Below are positions 55,664 through 64,000 of a stretch of 64,000 nucleotides of DNA, in pieces. Source of the stretch: Synechococcus sp. Nb3U1 (lineage in GTDB: Bacteria > Cyanobacteriota > Cyanobacteriia > Thermostichales > Thermostichaceae). The stretch spans positions 248,001 to 312,000 of the forward strand of contig NZ_JAKFYQ010000002.1 in the NCBI RefSeq assembly GCF_021533835.1. Reading direction: 5' to 3'. The translations under genes were made by a program, and so were the position numbers. Positions within the stretch are counted from its first letter, which is position 1, and each line of letters opens with the position of its first letter. The notes below the pieces were generated by a model. The model was not told where the DNA came from. It was given only the letters and a program-made list of their open reading frames with translations, and did no database searches.

Positions 55664-58264
55664 CTAAACCACAAAGTTGACCAATTTCTTGGGCACCACA
55701 ATCACTTTTTTGGGCAGGGATCCCTCTAGATATTTCTGGGCGGCTGCTGATGTCAGAGCCAACTGTTCTTGTTCCTCTTGGGTCACCTCTGATGGCGCCT
55801 CAAAGGAGCCACGCAACTTGCCATTCACCTGGATCACAATCGTGACAGTATCGGCAATCAAAGCTGCCGGGTCATAGCTAGGCCAGGTTTGTTTATGTAC
55901 AGAGTTAGTCCCCCCTAACTCATGCCACAATTCCTCAGCAATATGGGGGGCAAACGGCGCCATGAGCAAGATTAAAGTGCGGATCCCGTCGGCATAGACT
56001 GGCGAGTCCACAAGTGCTGCATCATTGAGGGCATTGCTCAGCTTCATCAGCTCAGAAATGGCGGTGTTGAACTGGTAGCCTTCTTCAATATCCTCGCTGA
56101 TCTCTTTGATGGCAGTATGGACAGCCCGACGCAGATCTTTTTCCGGTTTGCTCAGGGCTGTGGGGATAATCTCAGCTGTGAGTAGATCTCGAAAGTTGGG
56201 CTGCTCCACAAACTCGTGTACCTGCCGCCAGACCCGATTGAGAAAGCGAAATTGCCCTTCTACATCGGCATCATCCCACTCCAGATCTTTCTCGGGAGGG
56301 GCTTTGAAGAGGATAAACATCCGCGCCGTATCGGCACCGTAGTTGGCCAACACATCCTCGGGATCCACCCCATTGCCCTTCGATTTGGACATGGTGGCGT
56401 AGATGACCTCTAGCTTCTCGCCAGTTTCGGGATCCACAGGATTGTCGGGATCCTTCACCAGAGCCGCCGGGATCCATCTGTCTTTGCCAGATTTGTTGGG
56501 ATTGAAGTAGGTCAACCCTTGCACCATACCCTGGGTGAGCAAGCGCAAAAAGGGCTCGTCAAAATCTAACAAGCCCCGATCCCGTAGAACTTTGGTGAAA
56601 AAGCGCGAGTAAAGCAAATGTAAAATGGCATGCTCAATGCCACCCACATATTGATCCACCGGCAGCCAACCATTGACTTGATCTTTGCGGAAGATGGCTT
56701 GGTCATTGCGAGCATCACTAAACCGGAGGAAATACCAGGACGAACAAATAAACGTATCCATCGTGTCGGTCTCGCGGCGGGCCTCCACGCCACAGATTGG
56801 GCAGCTCACCTTAACCCAATCCTCCATCTGAGCCAATGGGGATCCCCCACGGCCCCTCAGCTCCACCTCTTCCGGCAAGATCACCGGCAGATCTGCTTCT
56901 GGTACCGGCACAATGCCACACTCCGGACAATGGATCACGGGAATCGGGCATCCCCAGTAGCGTTGCCGTGAGATCAACCAATCCCGCAGACGGTAGTTAA
57001 TCTGCTTCTCCCCCAACCCCTGGCTTTCTAACCAAGCAATTGCTTTTTCTACGCTTTGACCGGGGCCTTTGCCGGCAGGGATCCCGTCTAGAGGGCCGGA
57101 ATGGATCATCACCCCTTCCCCCGGCCAAGCTGCTGTCAGATCCTCGGCGGATGTGAGGGATCCATCGAGGGGCTGCACCACGAGTTTGATCGGGATGCCA
57201 AATTTGCGGGCAAACTCAAAATCCCGCTGGTCGTGGGCGGGCACCGCCATAATTGCCCCGGTGCCGTAGCCCATCAGCACATAGTCGGCAATCCAGATGG
57301 GGATTTTGTCGCCATTCACCGGATTGATGGCGTAGGATCCTGTCCAGACCCCCGTTTTTTCTCGATCCTCAGCAGTGCGGTCGATCTCGCTTTGGGCCGC
57401 CGCTTGAACTTGATAGGCTTTGACAGCCTCCGCTTGCTCAGGGGTGGTGAGGCTCTCCACCAAGGGATGCTCCGGCGACAACACCATGAAGGTGGCCCCC
57501 CAGAGGGTATCGGGTCGGGTGGTAAAAACGGGCAGCTCATCCCCCGATTCCGTTCTGAAGATCACCTTGGCCCCGGTGGACTGGCCGATCCAGTTCTCCT
57601 GCATGGTGCGCACCCGCTCCGGCCAGCCGGGGAGCTTCTCCAGATCCGCCAAAAGCTGATCGGCGTAGTCGGTGATTTTGAGGAACCACTGCTTCAACAT
57701 CCGCTTTTCCACCAGGGCACCGGAGCGCCAGGAGCGGCCATCGGCATCCACCTGCTCGTTGGCCAGCACAGTTTGATCGACGGGATCCCAGTTCACCGCC
57801 GCCTCTTTTTGGTAGGCCAACCCCGCCGCCAAAAACTGCAAGAAGATCCACTGCGTCCACTTGTAGTAGTCCGGCGAACAACTGGCCACCTCCCGCTCCC
57901 AGTCGTAGGAGAGTCCCAAGCGCTGCAACTGATCCCGCATCTGGGCGATATTTTCATAGGTCCACTTGGCGGGCGGGATCCCGCGGTCAATGGCGGCATT
58001 CTCGGCGGGCAAGCCAAAGGCATCCCACCCCATCGGGTGCAACACCGCATACCCCTGCATGCGCTTGTGGCGGGCAATCACATCTGTAATCGAGTAATTG
58101 CGTACATGCCCCATGTGCAGCTTGCCGCTGGGATAGGGAAACATCGACAGGGCATAAAATTTGCGGATCCCCTCTTGCAGCTCCGGCGTGCGATCCAGCC
58201 CGGTTTCACGCCAATGCGCCTGCCACTTGCTTTCGATGGCCTGAGGGTTGTACCGCGCGTCCAC
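55664..58264 (-). CDS. leuS: Leucyl-tRNA synthetase
   Basis: An 866-residue class I synthetase. Motifs are [17 protein letters not shown] (HIGH-type) near residue 45, the editing domain [19 protein letters not shown], zinc-like CPECGIVP and CPICGVEA, and [13 protein letters not shown] (KMSKS). The start is GTG 58264 with AGGAG nine bases upstream, giving the usual [11 protein letters not shown] beginning; the longer frame to 58375 is not conserved-looking. Confidence 0.94.
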   Translation of the reverse strand: MDARYNPQAIESKWQAHWRETGLDRTPELQEGIRKFYALSMFPYPSGKLHMGHVRNYSITDVIARHKRMQGYAVLHPMGWDAFGLPAENAAIDRGIPPAKWTYENIAQMRDQLQRLGLSYDWEREVASCSPDYYKWTQWIFLQFLAAGLAYQKEAAVNWDPVDQTVLANEQVDADGRSWRSGALVEKRMLKQWFLKITDYADQLLADLEKLPGWPERVRTMQENWIGQSTGAKVIFRTESGDELPVFTTRPDTLWGATFMVLSPEHPLVESLTTPEQAEAVKAYQVQAAAQSEIDRTAEDREKTGVWTGSYAINPVNGDKIPIWIADYVLMGYGTGAIMAVPAHDQRDFEFARKFGIPIKLVVQPLDGSLTSAEDLTAAWPGEGVMIHSGPLDGIPAGKGPGQSVEKAIAWLESQGLGEKQINYRLRDWLISRQRYWGCPIPVIHCPECGIVPVPEADLPVILPEEVELRGRGGSPLAQMEDWVKVSCPICGVEARRETDTMDTFICSSWYFLRFSDARNDQAIFRKDQVNGWLPVDQYVGGIEHAILHLLYSRFFTKVLRDRGLLDFDEPFLRLLTQGMVQGLTYFNPNKSGKDRWIPAALVKDPDNPVDPETGEKLEVIYATMSKSKGNGVDPEDVLANYGADTARMFILFKAPPEKDLEWDDADVEGQFRFLNRVWRQVHEFVEQPNFRDLLTAEIIPTALSKPEKDLRRAVHTAIKEISEDIEEGYQFNTAISELMKLSNALNDAALVDSPVYADGIRTLILLMAPFAPHIAEELWHELGGTNSVHKQTWPSYDPAALIADTVTIVIQVNGKLRGSFEAPSEVTQEEQEQLALTSAAAQKYLEGSLPKKVIVVPKKLVNFVV

Positions 58265-58468
58265 TGTTCGATGCTCCTGGGGAGAAAAGCTTTCCGACTC
58301 CACACTGCACTGCAGCGGGATACAAGCATTGTAACGGTTGCCCCTAACCCTTGCGGCAGTCTCTCCACAGCGCAAGTGCAGCTTTCAGTTACAAAAAAAC
58401 TCTCCCAATATGAGGGAGTTCAGGAACCAGGAACAGGATTTGAAACTAGAGAAAAGGGATTCCTACCA

Positions 58469-59359
58469 TCAGTAGGTTTCCTCGTGCCATTTGTCAGCTT
58501 TCTTCAGCTCTTTCTGGAACTTGCTCCAGTCCTGCCCGGCTTGTTCTGCCAGGGGACTCATGAAGCCATTGATGCCATCCTCCATGCCCTTGAGGCCGCA
58601 AATGTAGGTGTAGGTATTGGGTTTTTGCAGCATTTCCCACAATTCCGGGCCATATTCCGCCATGCGGTTTTGCACATACATCTTTTTGCCATCGGCGGTT
58701 TGCTGTTCGCGGCTGATAGCGTAATCCACTCGGAAGCGCCCTCCGTACAGAGCTTTCCAAGCCTCGAGATCCCCTTGGTAGAGCAAGGTGGAGGAGGTGG
58801 GTACGCCAAAGAACAGCCAAATGTTGCCCTTGTAGCTGGGATCCTCCTCGAACAGGTGCTTGATGAAGGCGCGGAAAGGAGCAATGCCGGTGCCCGTAGC
58901 GATCAAGATCAGGTTGGCATTCTCATCTTCCGGCAGCAGGAAGGTTTTTCCGGCAGGCCCCGTGATCATCACCTCGTCACCCGCTTTCAGATCGGTGAGA
59001 AACCCTGAGCAAACACCAACCCCTGGCTCACCCGTGTCTTTGTCCACATGTTCAGCCCGTTTCACACTCAGAGAAACCGTACGCCCTTCCCCATCATCCC
59101 CAAATCGGGTAGAGGCAATTGAGTAGAGACGGGGCTTGTGGGGTTTGCCTTTGGCATCTTCGCCAGGAGGGATAATGCCAACGCTTTGGCCTTCCAGATA
59201 CTTGTATTTTGGATCCGGCAAGCTCAGCACGATATGTTTGGTCAAGCCGGGTGCCCCTTCGCCCACAATGGAGTAGGTCTCCACACATTGGCCGATCATG
59301 GGCGCGTTAGGACGATACAGATTGACAACAATCTCTTGCTTTTCTGCGCTAGCAACCAT
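58469..59359 (-). CDS. petH: Ferredoxin-NADP+ reductase, short form without linker domain
   Basis: A 296-residue FAD enzyme reducing NADP+ with ferredoxin from photosystem I. FAD binding is shown by KPRLYSIAST, VCSGFLTDLK and the C-terminal EETY with the terminal Tyr; NADP binding by LIATGTGIAPFRAFIKHL and YICGLKGMEDGI. Most cyanobacterial PetH proteins carry an extra CpcD-like domain of about 80-100 residues that docks to phycobilisomes; here the protein starts close to the FAD domain. The gene lies 204 bases upstream of leuS in the same direction. Confidence 0.92.
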   Translation of the reverse strand: MVASAEKQEIVVNLYRPNAPMIGQCVETYSIVGEGAPGLTKHIVLSLPDPKYKYLEGQSVGIIPPGEDAKGKPHKPRLYSIASTRFGDDGEGRTVSLSVKRAEHVDKDTGEPGVGVCSGFLTDLKAGDEVMITGPAGKTFLLPEDENANLILIATGTGIAPFRAFIKHLFEEDPSYKGNIWLFFGVPTSSTLLYQGDLEAWKALYGGRFRVDYAISREQQTADGKKMYVQNRMAEYGPELWEMLQKPNTYTYICGLKGMEDGINGFMSPLAEQAGQDWSKFQKELKKADKWHEETY

Positions 59360-59594
59360 AACTGCGATCTTCTCCTGGCATCGGGAGGAAATTCCATAGC
59401 AAACACCTTAGCAGCCTCTTTGCCACAACGGATCTGAGGGATAGGAGCACGAATGGGGATGGGACAGCCTCCATCGGTCGATCCTGAGAAGCAGAACCCC
59501 GAGAGGAGCTACTGAAGCCCAATCCGGCGGCAGAAAATATGCACTTTTTGTTAAATTATTCTTTGAGGCGTTCCCCTTTCCGGCCCCAGGTGGG

Positions 59595-59624
59595 TTGTGG
59601 TGTAACGGCTCAGTTTGGTATTAT
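59595..59624 (+). promoter_or_regulatory. Probable sigma-70-type promoter of prk
   Basis: TTGTGG (59595-59600) and TATTAT (59619-59624) are separated by 18 bases and lie 75 bases before the prk ATG. GTAAC occurs three times around it, at 59602, 59633 and 59643, and could be an operator motif. The rest of the 339-base gap between petH and prk shows no gene. Confidence 0.4.
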
Positions 59625-59698
59625 GCAGAACCGTAACAGAGCGTAACTTTTTTAGCGATTTTCCTCATTTTTGCCCTGTCCATCCCCAAGGAGTTCTC

Positions 59699-60706
59699 AT
59701 GGCAAGCAGTCCTGATCGCGTTGTGATGATTGGTGTCGCCGGAGATTCTGGCTGCGGCAAATCGACGTTTTTGCGGCGGCTGGGGGATCTGTTCGGTCGG
59801 GATCTGATCACGAGCATCTGTCTGGACGATTACCACTCCTTGGATCGCTATCAGCGTAAAGAGAAGGGCATTACGGCACTGGATCCCCGCGCCAACAACT
59901 TCGACCTGATGTACGAGCAGGCCAAGGCCCTGAAAAACGGCCAGAGCGTGATGAAGCCCATCTACAACCACGAGACCGGCCTGATCGACCCGCCGGAATT
60001 GGTAGAGCCGAATCGCATCATTGTGCTGGAGGGTTTGCATCCTCTCTACGACGAGCGGGTGCGGGAGCTGCTGGATTTCAAGGTGTATTTGGATCTGGCC
60101 CCTGAGATTAAGGTGGCCTGGAAAGTGCAACGGGATATGGCGGAACGGGGCCACACCTACGAGGATGTGCTGCGCTCGATTGAGGCCCGCCGCCCCGACT
60201 TTGAAGCCTATATCGATGTGCAGAAGCAATACGCCGATGCGGTGATCGAAGTATTGCCAACGAGGCTGCTACCGGAGCTGGATCAAGAACACAAGGTACT
60301 GCGGGTGCGCCTGGTGCAGCGGGAAGGGGTGAACTACTTTGACCATGCCTATCTGTTCGACGAAGGCTCCACCATCGATTGGATCCCCTGCGGCAAGAAG
60401 CTGACCTGCTCCTATCCTGGTATTCGGCTACATTATGGCCCTTCTAGCTACTTCGACCATCCCGTTTCGATTTTGGAAATTGACGGCACCTTCGACAAAC
60501 TGGAAGAAGTAGTCTACATCGAGAACCATCTGAGCAACATCTCTACCCACTACTATGGTGAGCTGACAGAACTGTTGCGCAAACACCCAGAATATCCGGG
60601 ATCCCGCAATGGCTCTGGCCTGATTCAGGTGTTGGTGGGTCTGAAGCTGCGCTCCGTTTATGAGCAAATTCGGGCAGAAGAGAAAGAGCTAGCGGTAGCC
60701 TCCTAA
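59699..60706 (+). CDS. prk: Phosphoribulokinase
   Basis: A 335-residue Calvin-cycle kinase making ribulose 1,5-bisphosphate. It opens with Walker A GVAGDSGCGKSTFLRRL, followed by SICLDDYHSLDRYQRKEKG with the catalytic Asp, and YNHETGLIDPPELVEP. ATG 59699 has AAGGAG five bases upstream; a longer frame from 59615 is rejected. Length and sequence agree with cyanobacterial class II PRK. Confidence 0.95.
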   Translation: MASSPDRVVMIGVAGDSGCGKSTFLRRLGDLFGRDLITSICLDDYHSLDRYQRKEKGITALDPRANNFDLMYEQAKALKNGQSVMKPIYNHETGLIDPPELVEPNRIIVLEGLHPLYDERVRELLDFKVYLDLAPEIKVAWKVQRDMAERGHTYEDVLRSIEARRPDFEAYIDVQKQYADAVIEVLPTRLLPELDQEHKVLRVRLVQREGVNYFDHAYLFDEGSTIDWIPCGKKLTCSYPGIRLHYGPSSYFDHPVSILEIDGTFDKLEEVVYIENHLSNISTHYYGELTELLRKHPEYPGSRNGSGLIQVLVGLKLRSVYEQIRAEEKELAVAS

Positions 60707-60814
60707 TTCTCACCCCAGGGATCCCTTTTGCAGCTACATTGGTGCGAGTAGGCTAATCGTCCTCCAGATGACTTGGAGGGTCATTGGCGGGGATCTGCGA
60801 CAAGGGGTTGGTGC

Positions 60815-61546
60815 ATGCAGGGGTTCCAATTGGAGATCTTCCCAGAGGGATCCGCTCTTATTCAGCGAGCCATCCAGATCTGGCAGCAGAGTGCAGCCCC
60901 AGCGATCCAAGAACGGGGTCGTTTCACGGTGGCCTTGGCAGGAGGAAGCACCCCCAAGAAGCTATATGTTGCCTTGGCGCAAACCCCAGGGATCCTCTGG
61001 CAGCAAACTTGGCTATTTTGGGGGGATGAGCGCTACGTTCCCCCCGATCACCCCGATAGCAACTACCGCATGGTGCAGGAAGCCATGTTGGATCAAATCG
61101 AGATCCCAGAGGCCCAGGTTTTCCCGATGCCTACCCAGGCAGGGGATCCGGCCCAGGATGCCAGCCAGTACGAGGCCCAACTCAAGCAGCTATTCAGCGG
61201 AGATTGGCCCCAACTGGACTTGGTATTACTCGGGATTGGGGAAGATGGCCATACTGCTTCCTTGTTTCCCGGCACAACCGCTCTTGCAGTACAGGATCGC
61301 TGGGTAACCGTCGGGCAAAAGGATGAGGATCCCCGTTTGACCTTGACCTACCCTGTTCTCAACCAAGCGGCACAGGTGGTATTTTTGGTAACTGGGGCAA
61401 ACAAAGCAGCCATTATCAAGGAAGTGCTGACGACAGAAGCCCATTTGCCCTGTCAGGCGGTGAAACCGCAGGGACGGTTGCTGTGGTTACTGGATACAGC
61501 AGCAGCAGCTCAACTGCCCCTGCAAACCGGTTTAATAAAGGCTTGA
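60815..61546 (+). CDS. pgl: 6-phosphogluconolactonase
   Basis: A 243-residue enzyme of the oxidative pentose phosphate pathway. Conserved parts are VALAGGSTPKKLYVAL near residue 45, LFWGDERYVPPDHPDSNYRM, and LLGIGEDGHTASLFPG with the active site His. ATG 60815 is chosen from similarity start and an AAGGGG upstream; a frame from 60773 adds 14 non-conserved residues. It follows prk by 108 bases in the same direction. Confidence 0.9.
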   Translation: MQGFQLEIFPEGSALIQRAIQIWQQSAAPAIQERGRFTVALAGGSTPKKLYVALAQTPGILWQQTWLFWGDERYVPPDHPDSNYRMVQEAMLDQIEIPEAQVFPMPTQAGDPAQDASQYEAQLKQLFSGDWPQLDLVLLGIGEDGHTASLFPGTTALAVQDRWVTVGQKDEDPRLTLTYPVLNQAAQVVFLVTGANKAAIIKEVLTTEAHLPCQAVKPQGRLLWLLDTAAAAQLPLQTGLIKA

Positions 61547-61616
61547 GCTGACAAAAAACTCTATCCATACCCGTCACGCACCGACTGGATGGAAACTCGC
61601 CGACACTAGGAGGCGC

Positions 61617-61787
61617 TTACCCTTTGGGAATGGCGGTGGGTGCGGAGGTAGGAGATTTCACAGGAGAGCCTGCTCCCAAATCCGTCAACGGCTTAGATAC
61701 ATAAAGGGTAAATGATTTGACAGAAGAAAGGGATCCCGACCCAGCTTTTTTCGCGAGTAGGGATCCGATGGCACACAACTGACACAT
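61617..61787 (-). CDS. Possible small protein (56 aa) downstream of methyltransferase
   Basis: A frame starting MCQLCAIGSLLAKKAG with AAAGG eight bases before its ATG, ending in a Pro/Ser/Thr-rich tail (SPTSAPTAIPKG). It begins 11 bases after the methyltransferase stop. No family is recognised and it could equally be chance or a gene fragment. Confidence 0.3.
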   Translation of the reverse strand: MCQLCAIGSLLAKKAGSGSLSSVKSFTLYVSKPLTDLGAGSPVKSPTSAPTAIPKG

Positions 61788-61798
61788 GGCTAGAACCT

Positions 61799-62878
61799 TT
61801 AGTTTTTCCGAATCACGTAGTAGTCATTCATGATGTCGTGGGGCAACTCGTGGAGGATGACCGAGGTGAACCCCGCCTCTTGGAGATACTGTTTAGCCTG
61901 TTCACGTCCCCACATGGTTCCTAAGCCTACTCCGCCTGCGGCCAAAGATACCGACATACAGTGCATACAAGAAATCGTATAGAGGAATGGTGCAAGCGGG
62001 TGCTCCATATTGCCATCTACCTGAGTGGTAGCGCGGATGTCTTGCATCAGGTAGACCCCATCTGGGCGCAGAGCGCGACAGATATTTTTTAAAACTTGAT
62101 CGGGTCTTGCCTGATCATGAACAGCATCAAAAGTGGTGATAAAATCATAGGAATCAGGTTCATTAAACTGGGTAGTATCCTGGACAAAATAGTGAACATT
62201 GGTCACCTGATATCGTTCAGCCTCGGCATTGGCAAACGCAATTGCATCTGAGTTCAAGTCATACCCCTTAAAGCGACTATTAGGGAAAAGACGAGCCATT
62301 TTTAATAGGGCTTTGCCACGCCCACACCCTACATCTAACACATCAATACCCTGTTGCAGGGTTGCTTGGACTTCTGGGATCAAAGGCAAGATGTGCTCTT
62401 CAAGAGCTTCCACGATATTTAGATTGCTATCTTCGGCCATCACCTGATGAAAACGGCCATATTCTGAGTAGTTGACACCACTCCCTTGATGGAAGCAATT
62501 CACGATCTTGTCTTCAACTGAGGCCAAGACAGGAATATATTGGGCATAGGTGGCAAAGTTAGCAGCTCCAGCAGCACGAGTGAGAAACGCAGCATGTTCT
62601 GGAGGCAGAAAATAAGTGTGCCCAGAGCTTTCATACTCAATGACTCGAGCCGTCACCAAAGCATTCAACCATTCCCGTACATAACGTTCTTGCAAGTTGG
62701 CAGCCTCTGCAATCTGTTGACTGGTGGATTTGGGTAGGGATCCCATAATGTCAAATAGCCGAGTTTGATGGCCAACAGACATCATCAATACTAAAGCTGC
62801 GTGATTGAGCGCATTGAGAGTATGTTCCGCAAAGGCTTCTGCTTTCTCTTGAGCAAAAGCAACTTGAGTATCCGACAT
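61799..62878 (-). CDS. SAM-dependent methyltransferase with winged-helix N-terminus
   Basis: A 359-residue class I methyltransferase. Residues 1-100 look like a winged-helix dimerisation domain (STSQQIAEAANLQERYVREW). The SAM-binding motif is IDVLDVGCGRGKALLKMA near residue 180, followed by FKGYDLNSDAIAFA and FDAVHDQARPDQVL. The acceptor is unknown; Rv2258c-like and O-methyltransferase relatives share this layout. ATG 62878 has AGGAG seven bases upstream. Divergent TetR-type regulator and a TetR-like operator suggest repression by it. Confidence 0.82.
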   Translation of the reverse strand: MSDTQVAFAQEKAEAFAEHTLNALNHAALVLMMSVGHQTRLFDIMGSLPKSTSQQIAEAANLQERYVREWLNALVTARVIEYESSGHTYFLPPEHAAFLTRAAGAANFATYAQYIPVLASVEDKIVNCFHQGSGVNYSEYGRFHQVMAEDSNLNIVEALEEHILPLIPEVQATLQQGIDVLDVGCGRGKALLKMARLFPNSRFKGYDLNSDAIAFANAEAERYQVTNVHYFVQDTTQFNEPDSYDFITTFDAVHDQARPDQVLKNICRALRPDGVYLMQDIRATTQVDGNMEHPLAPFLYTISCMHCMSVSLAAGGVGLGTMWGREQAKQYLQEAGFTSVILHELPHDIMNDYYVIRKN

Positions 62879-63075
62879 ATTGACTCTCCTGTTTGGATGG
62901 ATGAAACCGGACTGCGAATTTTCTGAGCCTTGATGCCTGTGAAGGGCATTGAGTTTTCGTGAGGAGCAAAGAGCTTACTCAGAGCTTCGGTAGCACACAA
63001 ACCCATAGCGATACACGCCAGAACGGCCATTGATGGCAATGCGGCGCGGAGCCAAGGGGTGAGCGAGAAGTTTTT

Positions 63076-63095
63076 TATACAAACTGGTTTGTATA
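63076..63095. promoter_or_regulatory. TetR-type operator palindrome
   Basis: TATACAAACTGGTTTGTATA contains perfect 9-bp arms, TATACAAAC and GTTTGTATA, around a central TG. TATAGT at 63092-63097 overlaps it and could be a -10 element toward the TetR gene; TATAAA on the other strand could serve the methyltransferase. Between 62879 and 63421 no gene is seen; other short repeats are GGAGCGCTCC at 63276-63285 and ATCAG-TGG-CTGAT at 63362-63374. Confidence 0.65.
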
Positions 63096-63421
63096 GTATC
63101 TGGATCCCCCCCGTGAGATCAAGGCTTTTTGATGAAGAAATGTAAATCGTGCCTCTTAAACTCTTTCCAGAAAGGGTTTTGGATATGGATGACCTTGTCG
63201 GGCAGAAGACTCACCTTGAACAGACTAGATGGTTTTCATGGTAGAGTAAGTTCTAGGGGATCCCTGTTGGGCCTAGGAGCGCTCCCGGCCTGAGGGGGCG
63301 AGTTGTGCGTTCCATCCGGATCCAGCACCCCAAGCTCTAGATTGCAGGTGTGAGATTGTCAATCAGTGGCTGATCTTTCAAAAAATATTGATTGGCGAAC
63401 TCAAAAGTGAGAAATTGACCC

Positions 63422-64000
63422 ATGGCAAAAAATGGCGCTCAAACCAAAAACAGCATCTTGGATGCAGCTCATCAGTTGGTGCTGGGGTATGGACTGGCAG
63501 GTACTTCCATAGACATGGTTTTGGAAAAAGCTGGGATTACCAAAGGAGCTTTTTTTTATCACTTTAAGAGCAAGGCGGAACTGGCAAAAGCCTTAGTGGA
63601 GCGCTACGCTAGCCAGGATGCCGCACATTTGGATACTCAACTGGATCGGGCAGAAAAGCTCAGCCGGGATCCCTTGGAACAGGTGCTAATTTTGGTGGGA
63701 CTGTTTATTGAAGAAGCCGAACAGATTTCTGAGCCGGGGGCAGGATGTCTGTATGCCTCTTACGTCTATGAGTTTGAGGGTTTGGATACTGAAATCCGCG
63801 CACTCTCAGCTCACGCACTGCTGCGTTGGCGAGAAAAATTGGGTCGAAAATTTGAGGAGGTCATGGCGCTTTATCCCCCTCAGCTGCCCGTCAAGGCTCA
63901 AGATCTGGCTGATGCGTTGGTGTCTGTTTTTGAAGGATCTTTCATTATGATCCGGGTTTTGCAGGAGCCTCAGCAAATGAAGCATCAACTCACCCATTAT
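63422..64000 (+). CDS. TetR family transcription regulator (partial, 3' end outside window)
   Basis: The frame from ATG 63422 is open to the window end (193 codons) without a stop. The N-terminal helix-turn-helix is TSIDMVLEKAGITKGAFFYH, followed by FKSKAELAKALVERY, a typical TetR DNA-binding domain with the FYHF motif. The ligand-binding part starts after about residue 60 and includes SEPGAGCLYASY. It is divergent from the methyltransferase gene, with a palindromic operator between them; it probably controls that gene and itself. Confidence 0.85.
   Translation, partial: MAKNGAQTKNSILDAAHQLVLGYGLAGTSIDMVLEKAGITKGAFFYHFKSKAELAKALVERYASQDAAHLDTQLDRAEKLSRDPLEQVLILVGLFIEEAEQISEPGAGCLYASYVYEFEGLDTEIRALSAHALLRWREKLGRKFEEVMALYPPQLPVKAQDLADALVSVFEGSFIMIRVLQEPQQMKHQLTHY

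Larger units (their letters stand above)
1..64000. repeat. Highly repeated palindrome GGGATCCC across the window
   Basis: GGGATCCC and its shorter core GGATCC occur again and again in genes and gaps, for example at 24-31, 3101-3108, 7802-7809 and 9404-9411. In 64 kb about one copy of a given octamer is expected by chance, while dozens are present. It behaves like the HIP palindromes of cyanobacteria, where GCGATCGC is the usual form. Confidence 0.85.

Noticed and set aside
57101-59008. A 635-codon plus-strand frame opposite leuS and petH
   Set aside because: It runs antiparallel through two strongly supported genes and shows no protein family; long shadow frames are common in this base composition.
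62791-63039. 82-codon minus frame before the methyltransferase
   Set aside because: Overlaps the methyltransferase start in another frame with no binding site or family.
1-64000. tRNA, rRNA, CRISPR arrays or intact transposase genes
   Set aside because: No T-loop-like tRNA ends, no regular repeat-spacer arrays and no transposase motifs were seen on reading; a computed search could still find a tRNA.

Overview
The window reads as chromosome of an oxygenic cyanobacterium. Markers are a ferredoxin-type nitrite reductase with an nrtABCD-type nitrate importer and cyanobacterial narB/narM, NDH-1 subunit NdhD, ferredoxin-NADP reductase, phosphoribulokinase, MenC for phylloquinone, and several families known mainly from cyanobacteria (DUF3598, DUF4359, DUF3095). 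The octamer GGGATCCC recurs very often in genes and gaps, like the HIP repeats of cyanobacteria but not the common GCGATCGC form. The ferredoxin-NADP reductase lacks the phycobilisome-linker domain. Both features point to an early-branching, Synechococcus-like (possibly hot-spring) lineage; that placement is inference.

Layout. (1) 0.1-6.2 kb: a divergent amidohydrolase, then a BMP-type binding protein, two nucleoside-type permeases and a formamidase. (2) 6.5-7.8 kb: two lipoproteins. (3) 8-18.6 kb: nirA-nrtABCD, a Uma2 gene, decayed mntA/hepT toxin-antitoxin remnants, then narB-narM. (4) 18.8-36.4 kb: mostly housekeeping genes (purD, glycosyltransferase, HD hydrolase, SGNH lipoprotein, rnj, dapA, nitroreductase, ndhD, isoaspartyl peptidase, adenosine-deaminase-like protein, DUF3095) and a divergent histidine kinase / AraC-type response regulator pair. 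(5) 36.5-40.7 kb: cynABDS for cyanate, with a terminator. (6) 40.7-53 kb: small conserved proteins, prfB with a programmed frameshift, menC, an orphan PhnE permease, a lone allophanate-hydrolase C-terminal domain, a 40-residue membrane protein, YraN, a GH10-like lipoprotein, a two-RCK channel-like protein and argS. (7) 53-64 kb: corA, an orphan NMT1-type binding protein, leuS, petH, prk, pgl, a SAM methyltransferase and a divergent TetR regulator cut by the window end.

The unifying theme is nitrogen scavenging. GTA-N8-TAC (NtcA-type) boxes lie upstream of four transcription units: the BMP importer, nirA-nrt, cyn, and the orphan NMT1-type binding protein. At nirA and the orphan binding protein a TA-N3-T -10 box follows at the expected spacing; at cyn it is slightly long and at the BMP operon the -10 is only TATAAT-like. 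Nitrate, cyanate, formamide and probably a purine- or nucleobase-like compound would therefore be taken up and turned into ammonium under one nitrogen-status regulator. The two less described units (BMP-permease-permease-formamidase and the NMT1-type protein) also share a 65-bp downstream element. No tRNA, rRNA, CRISPR array or intact insertion sequence was recognised.
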